NCBI GenBank assembly: GCA_022225965.2
Contig: JAKJXP020000004.1
Span: 372,001 to 436,000, forward strand
Reading direction: 5' to 3'
Length of the DNA stretch: 64,000 nucleotides
Origin: Diatrype stigma
Taxonomy: Eukaryota; Ascomycota; Sordariomycetes; Xylariales; Diatrypaceae
The number at the start of each line of letters is the position of its first letter. The stretch's first letter is position 1. The notes beneath the pieces were generated by a model that was given only the letters and a program-made list of their open reading frames with translations, was not told the origin of the DNA and did no database searches. The position numbers were made by a program, and so were the translations under genes. This document shows positions 34,155-44,400 of this stretch, in pieces.

Positions 34155-35953
34155 ATGCCTACGTCTTTAGCTGTCATCTGCTTTCTCGCATTATGCGCGG
34201 TGTCTGCCTCGTTAACTCCTCATCACGATACCATTGCAGCCCGAGTTGGATGTTACACTATGCCCGGAGATGACTTGTGGCCAGACGAAACAGTTTGGAG
34301 CCAGCTAAACTCTTCTGTGGGAGGCAGGCTTATCCAAGGAAAGCCTCTGGGCTCTGTTTGCCACGGCGATTCATTCAACTCTACGGCCTGTGACGAGTTC
34401 CGGGAACTGTGGGCTCTTCCAGATCTCTAGTAAGTCGCCTTGCTTCTAGTTTGTCATTGGATAGCGGTTTATAACTCATCATTCAAAGCTTTCCCGATCC
34501 AGTAAATATCATGTCGCCTTATTGGCAGAACAACAGCTGCAGCCCGTTCACATCAGGCAATGCATCGTGCTCTATGGGAAACCTTGCACCATATTCCATC
34601 AACGTGACAAGCGCAGACGATGTTCGGCGTGGCATTGAGTTTGCCAAGGATAAGAATATCCGCCTTGTAATAAGAAATACCGGACATGACTACATCGGAA
34701 GATCCACCGGTAAAGGGGCTCTCTCGCTTTGGACGCATAACATGAAGTCCATGGAATTCATCGATTACGAGAGCGCGGCATACAGCGGTCCCGCAGCCAG
34801 AGTAGGAGCTGGCATCCAGTTCTTCGAAGTGTATGCCGCTGCTGCTGATCGTGGTCTCCGGGTCGTTGGTGGCTATTGTCCTTCCGTCGGTATCGCCGGA
34901 GGCTACATTACCGGTGGAGGACATGGACCCTTAGGCGCACTCTACGGGCTTGGTGCAGACAATACGCTAGAGTTTGAAGTTGTCACTTCCGATGGGCGGC
35001 ACCTTACCGCTTCGCGGACAGAACATGCCGACCTGTATTGGGCCCTTAGCGGAGGGGGCTCTGGCATTTTTGCCGTCGTCCTTTCCGCTACCGTCAAGGC
35101 TCACGCAGATGGGCCCGTGGCAGGTTTCACATTCAACTTCACCAACACGAATGATACGGCATTCTTCTCCGCCCTCGAGTCTTGGCAGACTCAACTCCTG
35201 ACGTTCGACGAGCTTTTCGGATTCAGCATCGTGTGGAGTTTCACCAAAGAATTCTTCGAAGTGCAATATGCCACCTGGCCGAGCGCGAGTGTCGCGGAGA
35301 TCGAAGACGCGCTGGCCCCCTTTCTGTGCGATCTTGAGTCTCTTGGCATTGAGCTTGAGTATTACGAGGCGAACCAGATGCCAAGGTTCTGGGATCACTA
35401 CCAGCATTTCACCGGGTCGATGCCATACGGACCTTATACGATAAACGATGTGATGGGTGGGCGAATCATACCTCGCTCGACTGTCCGAAACAATGCGACT
35501 ACTTTGGTCGGACTTTTTGAAGACATGGTGAACATATCCGGATTTCCTGAAGTGCAAATCACCGGCATTTCGAACAACTTCTCGCACGCACGTGTTGGAA
35601 ATACGCCTGGGTCAAATGCAGTGCTTCCTGCGTGGAGAGACTCGCTCTACTTCGTTCATGTCGACTTCGACGTCCCACCGGGGACTTCTACGAAGGATCT
35701 AGTAGCCATGCAGGCGCAGATGAATACATTCGAGAGCTGGCTTCGAGACCTGACTCCGACAAGCGGTGGGTACGTAAACGAGGGATCTTTCGACAACCCG
35801 GTGTGGAAAAATGACTACTTCGGAAAGAACTACGACAGGCTTATGGAGATAAAGTCCACATATGATCCTGAATTGGTCTTGTACGCGCATACATCTGTTG
35901 GGAGCGATCTGTTCACCGTCGAAGCGGATGGAAGGCTTTGCGGGACCGGTTGA
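34155..35953 (+). CDS. Secreted FAD-linked oxidase (BBE/VAO type, PatO-like)
   Basis: Predicted 579-aa flavoprotein in two exons, 34155-34429 and 34489-35953; the 59-bp intron ends in CAAAG. A signal peptide covers about residues 1-19, and several NxS/T sites suggest the secretory route. The FAD domain (PF01565) carries both covalent attachment residues: His158 in NTGHDYIG and Cys222 in GGYCPSVGIAGG, which marks a bicovalent flavoenzyme of the berberine-bridge/isoamyl-alcohol-oxidase group. The C-terminal BBE segment (PF08031) reads FDNPVWKNDYFGKNYDRL. Such enzymes oxidise alcohols or carry out oxidative ring reactions with O2. In the patulin pathway PatO acts with PatJ after gentisyl alcohol; a similar role here is inferred from the neighbouring cupin gene. 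Confidence 0.92.
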
Positions 35954-36579
35954 ACCGTCCCCTTTGTTTGGAATTGTGCTTAGTCATCCAATATACTAGT
36001 TGGGATTCTTGACCTTCTGGAAAGAGGGGGATTTGCCGGATTTCTGTCATGGTTATTGGAAGAAAGTTTATTCAGTTCTCCATGTGGATTTGAATTTACC
36101 TACAAACGCACATATATGTAAAATAGATGATACGTGTAGCATAGGTACTGAGTCTCTCCTTTCCATGATGGGTCAACTCCCTTGGTATCCCATATGTAGT
36201 ACACGGACTGGCAGAGCCTGTACGACCTTGGTAGGGAATTGGAGTATAACTATAAGTTTCGGACGAAACAGGGTTTCCCTATTAGTCACCGGTGCTTCCG
36301 TAAAGGGGAAAGTCCACCCTTCCCCCGAACGAACCCCTATTGGCCGTGGGGGATGAGAACTGACAGCCACTTCTACGTATATGACGTAGGTTCTATAAGG
36401 AAATATACAATTGATGACAAAGAGCTGCGTCTGCTTTCTTATATGGAAAGCCCCAGTGGCGCATATAATTGTTCCAACCTCAGGTTCGAAAGGCTGTAAG
36501 AGTGCTGCTGGTGTGCAGCGTTCAACCTTTTGCCGGATTTCGTCGGAACACATACCCGTTTGTAGCTGCAAACGAATCC
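35954..36579. promoter_or_regulatory. Promoter of the decarboxylase gene
   Basis: About 630 bp between two tandem plus-strand genes. It contains two CCGGATTT motifs (36036-36043 and 36533-36540), the second only 47 bp before the decarboxylase start. No ORF supported. Confidence 0.45.
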
Positions 36580-37690
36580 ATGGCGAACCAACGCGTTGAT
36601 GTTCACCATCACTACATCCCACCTTTCTATGCGAATGGTTAGAGACCACGCGCTGCTAGTCTGGATGAGCTGTGTTAACCCGTTACCTATAGCATTGAAA
36701 GAAGCCGGGGGTGACCCCTCGGGATGGGTCATCCCCGATTGGACGGTTGGGAAAGATCTTGAATTTAACGAACGGGAGAAGATTGCTTTCACCTTCCTGT
36801 CCATCACAGCCCCAGGATGCCAGATTCTGCCTTCAAAAGAGAAGCAAGTCAGCTTCTGTCGCCAGGCAAATGAGTATGCAGCTGGGGTTCGGGCCGCACA
36901 CCCTACTCGTTACGGATTTTTCGCCAGCATCCCCTCCCTTCTGCATCCGGCGGCGGCGCATGCAGAGATTATCTACGCCCTGGGCGAGCTTCAAGCTGAC
37001 GGCATCATCCTCTACACTCGCTACGGCAACGATAACCACTATCTCGGCCACCCGGATTTCAGGGCTACTTGGGACCTGCTAGATGCGCGTGGCGCCGTTG
37101 TCTTTGTGCACCCAACGCACCCGGTCGACACGGGACTCGTAAACCCGTCCTTGCCACAGCCCATGATCGACTACCCACACGAGACCACACGCACGGCCTG
37201 TGACCTTATCGTCTCGGGCACTGTGCGCACGCACCCCCGCGTCAAGATCATCCTCTCTCACGCCGGTGGCACACTACCCTTCCTGGCACTTCGCCCGGCT
37301 GCCATGCTGCCCTACATGACGGCCGCGCTGCCGCCGGTGTACGGGGATCTCGCCGGTCCTGAGCTGTCGGAGAACTTCGTGGAAGACGCCAAGAGCTTCT
37401 ACTTCGACACCGCGCTCTCGGCCGCCCCACTCCAGCTGCAGCTGCTGGGCGAGTTCGCCAGGCCGGGCCACGTGCTATTTGGCAGCGACTTCCCGTACGC
37501 CCCGACTCCGGCCATCAGCAAGATGAACCAGCTTCTGGACGAGTACAAGGAGAGCGATGGGGATTTCGTGACATCAATCAATAGCGGGGCGGCCTTGGAG
37601 CTGTTCCCGCGACTACGTGGACTTCTCGAGGTCGGGAGAGGGAGAGAGCGGCCGTGGGGCCCGCCGCTTACGGCCACTGCTTCCCTGTGA
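36580..37690 (+). CDS. 6-methylsalicylate decarboxylase-like amidohydrolase
   Basis: Predicted 351-aa metal-dependent decarboxylase of the amidohydrolase-2/ACMSD family, in two exons (36580-36637 and 36693-37690). The short first exon is easily missed but carries the metal-binding start VDVHHHYIPPFY; joined through the 55-bp intron it continues ALKEAGGDPSGW, the usual family opening. Other landmarks are FVHPTHP, LSHAGGTLPFLALR and FGSDFPYAP with the conserved late Asp. Length matches the family. PatG and YanG-type enzymes convert 6-MSA to m-cresol with loss of CO2, and the presence of a 6-MSA synthase 3.7 kb away strongly supports that reaction here. The last 20 or so residues are variable. 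Confidence 0.92.
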
Positions 37691-38391
37691 TAGTATATGA
37701 CCTAGCCTATACCAGTCACATGGGAGCGAATTGTCTGCATAGCTCAAGACCGCAGTTGGCGAAGGAGGCAGCAAGGAGGATGAGCCCCCACTTGATTTGG
37801 GGCCAAGGAATGGTGGAATCGCATCGTGTATACATGGATGCAGACACCATATCATCACCCTCATTTGAAAAGCAGTCGTGACAGGTTTAAACCACAATTT
37901 ATTTTGGTTTGTATACAAAGGAATCACATTATAGTGTGTACTTTTCCATACCATTAACAACAGCCTATCCGGTGAATCTGTTATTGAATAGGGGTAATAC
38001 GACCCACATGTGTTGTATGTATATATCAGTGTAGTAGCCCCCGAACCTTGTGGCTGGACACTCAGTGCGGAATCTAATAGCGGATCTTACGAAATCTTAT
38101 AGGCGTAAGCTAAGAGTGGGAAGCACGAGGCTTTTCGGATGTAACTTGGGGGCTTCGAAGAGAATATCACATATTGTGCAAGTTGAGATAAAGAGCAAAT
38201 AATGTATCCCGCACTGCCCGCGTATCATATATGACATACTTCGTACAATGGGGCTAATGAGTCTTCGCATGGACATCAGAGATACCAAAGACGCATCCAT
38301 CAATGGCAAGCATTCTGCCACTAACTCAAGAGAGAAGAGAAGGACTGCTTTTTTATTGGAAGAAATCAAATAAAGGGTGCGCATCTACAGC
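37691..38391. terminator. Shared 3' region of convergent genes
   Basis: About 700 bp between the converging decarboxylase and cupin genes. No coding sequence seen; AT-rich from 37890 on. Confidence 0.45.
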
Positions 38392-39534
38392 TTATAGGCG
38401 CTTGGTGAGCCCCCCATTTTGCTGTAAGGCCTCCGATCCACTCGAGGTCGCAGCGCCATTGACTCCATTCGTCACGGGGGCCCATTGCACTTCGCTCGCA
38501 TCAACGTCCGGCACACCCGATAGATCGGTAAACTCGGGCTCCCGCACAGAGTTGTGTGGCTTTTGCCTGACAGCCGCATAACCAGCCCAGGGTATGCCCT
38601 TGTTGTACGAATCGTGCACCAGATGACGCTGGAACCACGACCTCTTCATCTTCTCCTTGGCGTACTCCCAGTCCGTGGTGTACTCCTTGAAATACGGCTT
38701 ACACCCCATCAGCCCTCCAATCCACCTCCCGAGTATTATAGTCCCCCAGTAACCCACGAGTTTCCGGAAGGGGACCCACGCAGGCGGGATAGCCTGCATA
38801 TCGCCACCATCTATGATCTTCATGTTGCCAAAGTCTATACGTCAGCTGATGTAGTTCATTCAAGAAATTTTTGCGCCAGAGTCGTCATGATATAAAAGCC
38901 GACACATCAACTTAGGGTAAGGGAAATTCGACGTACAGCAAGATATTGGATGAGACCCATTCCGCCGTCATGCACGAGGGAGTCGTGCCAGTAGCCGTAC
39001 CAGTTCTCGAAGAAGACGCGGTCCAGCTGGTAGTCCATGCCGGCGTCCGAAGCGCTGAAGCGGACGGTCATCTCGACGGGCGAGTCCGGGTGGATGTAGA
39101 AGCGATGCAGGCTCCCGGCCGGGATGATGAACTCCGGGTCCTCGGGAGTGACCTTGCGGTGCCTGCCTGCATCGTCGACGACACCCATGATGCCCTTCTC
39201 CACTTTGGAGTACTCGGTCTGGAACATGTGGATGTGCAGGGGCGGCCCGGTGGGCTTCTCGCCTCTGTCGATGAGGTTCTGCAAGTTGGCCGGGATGGGC
39301 CCCTCTAGCTTATGCCTGTAGGTTTGGCGGAACATGAAGGATCGCCCGGGTGGCGGTTCCAGAAACTCGGTGGTCAGCAAGCCGCCGAACCTACACCTGT
39401 AAGTAAGATGCGCTAACGAACCGCCACGATGTGGCATTGGGGGAAGGGTTGTTGTTAACGATGACGTACTTGGTCAGCTTATCCTGCCCAGCAGAGACAT
39501 GGTAAGGGACAAAGGGCCGAAGAAAAGCGGGCAT
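38392..39534 (-). CDS. Cupin-domain protein (putative PatJ-like oxygenase)
   Basis: Predicted 314-aa protein in three exons: 39534-39470, 39390-38937 and 38817-38392. Exon 1 gives [16 protein letters not shown] and continues [13 protein letters not shown] in exon 2. The cupin core is [18 protein letters not shown] (His74, His76, Glu81 as likely metal ligands), with the second cupin motif [12 protein letters not shown]. The C-terminal half has [12 protein letters not shown] and [11 protein letters not shown], seen in a fungal cupin group of about this size; the tail is Ser/Gly-rich. The exon 3 acceptor is a non-consensus AAG, chosen because it restores the AIIDGGD junction in phase. Cupins often hold Fe for dioxygenation or ring oxidation. 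In the patulin cluster PatJ is a cupin protein acting on gentisyl alcohol; orthology here is likely but not tested. Confidence 0.8.
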
Positions 39535-41434
39535 TGCGACGGTATAGCTAATGTTGTTCTACGGGAGTAAAGGTAACGATTGATCGTGAAGACTGTGGCT
39601 GTTAATTCAAAGATCAGGCTAAACGCGATCGACTTTTGCGTCGCAAAGTCTAGATTATATCTCGACATATCATCTTCGTTTCAGTCGCAGTTCCGATGTA
39701 TGCGACCAGAACCGCGTTGTCGACAATCTTGAGATTCCTCGAGTCGCCGGATTTCAAATGTTTACCTAATGCTTCTCATCTCCGTTCCGATGCGGCTCAG
39801 ATGGGCTGCGTCTCCGGGCTCGCCCCCGGAGGGATGTCGCTGCTGCGGGCCGGTTGCGGTTTTGGCACATGCTGGAACTGATAGCTATCCGGCATGCATA
39901 CTGTTAAGTACGTGCGGAGAATAATTCACACGCCCTTTCCGACCAGTGCCATTCTCATCCTCGTGCAGATTTCACAAATCGGTTCAAAAAGCCTGACAAG
40001 TAGACGAGTATCAACCCGTCCGTGACGGGCCCGCTGAGATTGGCGACCCAGCCCGTATACCTTGTTTCGGCGCTCCGGGTGTTGACAGCTTCCGGTTGCT
40101 CCTTTCAGCTGCTCCGGCTGCTCCTTTCGGCCACTCCAGCTGAACCAATACGGTACGCCCAATCCTGTCAGGTTATAGTTAGGCGGTCAATCTTAATCGC
40201 TTGGCGAAACTTGGCGAAACGATAGGGGGAATTGAACCCCTCCCCTCGTTTAATCACAAGTTCTCTTAGGATACGTCACATTCGTCGAAAAAGGTAATCA
40301 ATGTCATGACGCAAATAAATGATAAACGTCAAGTCCTAGCATAAATTCCAGGAGATGCTACCGGCTTTTCCTAATCAAGCAGTGAACCACTAAACTTACA
40401 GACAAAAGGAGAACAGGGGGAAAGGTAAGAAGCGCGCCAGCGCAATGATTGAGACCTTGAACAGGTATGTAACCCTACTTGCCACTGCTGTCACATGAGA
40501 CAGGGATACACATGTAAGCACATAAATCTTTAGGGCCAGCCTTACGAGCTGAGCCTCGAACAAGTTGACGACATTTCGATGTTGTCTCGAATCATGTCTA
40601 CATAGCACCTGAATACCGGTATTAGTATGAAATAAATCTTGAGGAATAGGGCAATACATGTCAGTTCTATACATTGAAATCATGTTTCTGACGTCCTTTG
40701 TGGCCTATCCTATTCCTTCCCCCATCACCATTATTACATCATACGTTGTCTTCTAGCGAGATGATTAAAATCAATCCATCCAGAGCGTAATACCCATTAT
40801 CTGATTTAGAAGTCCTACGTTTGGAGATGTGTAGCTAGAGATATCACGGGTACTTTTTACCTTTCTGGCATGTAAATAGATTTGTTTTGAATGAGACGGC
40901 AAGGAGATTTGAAGAATGTAGACATTACTACATGATGATACCTCTGCATTAACATCGTCATCAACCAAACTCGAGATGTTCAGAGTGGTTTAGGAATAGT
41001 AATAAAATCCAGTCCACGTAGATCATCCGCTGATCTAGTATCCCTTATCTTGTATATGGAGATATCTTGAAGGAGAACACTTCCGTGTGGGGGGTTGTGG
41101 GATAGTAAGAACGGATAGTTTTTCTGACGTTGGCGGCTTGGCAGCATCGTCGCGCAATGTCAGATTGCAGCCAGGCTCGACCTGGCAAGATCTCCTGCTT
41201 CGGGATCAAAATCGCTGAAGACACGCAAGCCGGATTGGGGCATAGGTCCCGGGGGCGAGCTATATGTCGCTTTCGAGATGATTACGCTCTTAAGCGACTC
41301 ATTCGAGAAGAGAATACTCGGTGTTTGTTCGATACATTAGAAGGGTATATTAAGACGCTTCGGTGCGATACGTCTGTAGCACAAGGAACTCTGCTTCGTG
41401 TCTATATTCGCTTATTCATAGCTAGCATTTCGAG
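39535..41434. promoter_or_regulatory. Divergent promoter of cupin and PKS genes
   Basis: About 1.9 kb shared by the two divergently transcribed genes. CCGGATT occurs about 213 bp upstream of the cupin start (39747-39753) and about 200 bp upstream of the PKS start (41230-41236). A duplicated gctccggctgctcctttc-like string lies at about 40090-40135 and a doubled cttggcgaaa at 40199-40219. The centre (40240-41050) is AT-rich. No ORF supported. Confidence 0.5.
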
Positions 41435-44400
41435 ATGATCGACGAAATCAAGACGAGTCCTCCGTCTCCTGATGGGAAGTTGTCTAGAGACAGCGCACCA
41501 GCCTCAGTCGGGACTCCCGAAACTGAACTGAGTGAATATGGAGAGTTGGTAAGCTTACCATAACCCACAAGCTATTAGGGACAGGGGCGAAGAGGATGAC
41601 ATAGTAACAAATATTTTTCTAGAGCAACACCAATGATGTTGCAGTGATCGGTTTGGCATGCCGTGCGGCTGGCGGGAACCACAGCCCCGAGGAGCTGTGG
41701 GCGTCGATCCTAGCAAAGCACGACGCATCGTCTGAGATCCCGTCTTGGAGATGGGAGCCGTATCTGCAACGGGACTCACGCAACGCCAAAGTGCTGAAAA
41801 ATACAACGAAACGCGGTTACTTCCTCAACGCCATTGAGAATTTCGATGCCGCCTTTTTCGGCATCTCGCCTAAGGAGGCCGAACAGATGGACCCCCAACA
41901 GCGCTTGTCGCTTGAGGTTGCATGGGAAGCCCTCGAGGACGCGGGAATTGATCCTAAGTCACTGTCTGGGTCGGATACGGCTGTCTACATGGGCGTAAAC
42001 TCCGATGATTATAGTAAGCTGCTGCTTGAAGACCTACCAAACGTGGATGCGTGGATGGGCATTGGTACTGCGTATTGCGGTGTGCCAAACCGGATCTCAT
42101 ACCACCTCAACCTGATGGGCCCCAGCACAGCGGTAGACGCGGCATGTGCTAGTTCACTGGTCGCTATCCATCACGGCCATACTTCCATTATATTAGGAGA
42201 GTCTAAGATCGCCATTGCGGGAGGCGTGAATGCTCTTACAGGTCCGGGTCTTACAAGAGTACTCGACAAGGCCGGAGCTGTCTCTCCAGAGGGTAGATGC
42301 CTGTCTTTTGACGATAGTGCTCACGGGTATGGTCGTGGCGAAGGCGCCGCAGTAGTTATTCTCAAGAAGCTTAGCGACGCCATCAGAGATGGGGACAACA
42401 TACAAGCCGTGTTGAAGGGCTCGGCCGTGGCCCAAGATGGCAAGACGAACGGCATCATGGCGCCAAACGCAAAGGCGCAAGAGCTCGTGGCTCGACAGGC
42501 GTTAGAGCAGGCAAAAGTCCACGCAAGTACTATTGAGTTCGTCGAGGCACACGCGACTTCGACGCCACTCGGTGATCCAACAGAAGTCAGCGCCCTCTCG
42601 GCAGTCTACGGATATGGGGCAAGTGGCCGAAGCCGTCCCGTCGCCATCGGGTCCATCAAACCGAATATCGGTCACCTTGAGGCCGGTGCGGGTGCGTAAG
42701 TAACGCCCAGTTTCTTTTCACCTACTCCTTGTGGTCGTACATTGTGATAGCATGTCAACACACCCCGCCTCAAACATGTGTCGGTACCTATATAGGGCTT
42801 TTGGTTCGAGCTTGTTTGATGCAATGATTGCTGACCTGTATATACAGAATGGGTTTTATTAAGGCTGTTCTAGCCATGAACAAGGCCACGTTCCCACCAC
42901 AGGCAAATTTGCAGAGGCTCAACACCAAAGTGGACTGGGAGAAATCCGGCACCCGTGTGATCCAAGAGAGCTCAGTTTGGCCCGAGCCAGGCCAACACCC
43001 GCGCCGGGCGGCGATTAGCTCCTACGGCTACGGAGGCACCGTATCGCATGCCATCATTGAGCAGTCTAGCTTTCGCAACAACCCGACCTCCGATGTGGTT
43101 GACCATGCCGGTTATGTCCTCCTTGTTCTCTCGGCACCTCAGGAGAAGCGGGTACTTAGCCAGGCGGATGCGCTCGCGACCTGGATTGCCAGCCCTGCTG
43201 CCCAAAATGAGGAGCTGACTGCCATCGCCAGCACGCTTGCCCTGCGCAGGGCCCGACACGACTACAGGGCTGCGTTCGTGGTCAGGAGCCACGAGGAGGC
43301 TGCCGCGGCGCTCCGTGCCTTTGTCGCTGGTAACCAAAATAAAGAGCAACAGAATGCTTTCAGCTCGGGGGTCACCCTAGGGCCTAACGTAAGCAAAAAT
43401 GTCGTCTGGGTCTTCTCGGGACATGGTGCCCAGTGGAAGGAGATGGGCCAAGAGCTCATCGACAGCAATCCCATCTTCTATCAAGCCATCCAATCGCTCG
43501 ACGACCTGGTCCAGGCCGAGAGCGGCTTCTCGGCTATAGAGGCATTGAGAAACGGCGATTTTGTCGACGAGTCCGATAAGGTGCAGGTAATGACATACAT
43601 CATCCAAGTCGGTATCATATCCGTACTCAAAAGCAAGGGACTTCGGCCATCTGCCGTTATCGGACACTCGGTAGGGGAGATCGCGGCCACCGTCGCCGCT
43701 GGGTCTCTGACGGCCGAAGAGGGCGCACTGATCGTCACAAGAAGAGCGAAGTTGTATGGCGAAGTCAAAGGGCAGGGGTGCATGTTTTTGGTCAGCCTTT
43801 CCTATGAGCAGGTTAAGGGTGAGCTCGGCGAAGGCGGTGATGTAGTTGCTGCTATTGACTCGTCGCCATCTTCTTGTGTTGTGAGCGGGAATATCGACGC
43901 AGTGGAGGCTTATGTCGCTGAGCTTAAGAGCCGCGGCGTAAAGGCAACGAGGGTTGCGAGTGATATTGCCTTCCACTCCCGGAAGATGCTTAACCCTCTT
44001 TCAGCTCGTTTGAAGGCGGCCCTAGGCAACGATGCCATCCGACCTAGGCCAGCCTCAGTTCCCCTTTACTCAACTTCAGACGTGGATCCCCGTTTCCCTG
44101 GTTTGCGCGAGGCCGACTACTGGGTTCGGAACATGGTTAATCCTGTTCGTCTCACGTCGGCGGTGCGCTCTGCCATGCACGATGGTCACAGGCTGTTCCT
44201 CGAGGTTTCTAGTCACCCCATTGTCTCCCACTCGATAAATGAAATCATTATGGATAGTGACGCAGCCGGCGACGAGGAGTACGCTGTATTGCCAACTCTG
44301 CGCCGTAATAAGTCCGCAGAGAGCTGTCTGACGAAGGCTATTGGCTCTCTATATGTCAAGGGAGCACAGATCGATTTCAGTAAACAGCTAGGTCGCCGCT

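Noticed and set aside
40213..40250. T-arm-like GGGGTTCAATTCCCC on the minus strand
   Set aside because: The stem pairs, but no matching 5' acceptor strand or D-arm lies within tRNA distance.
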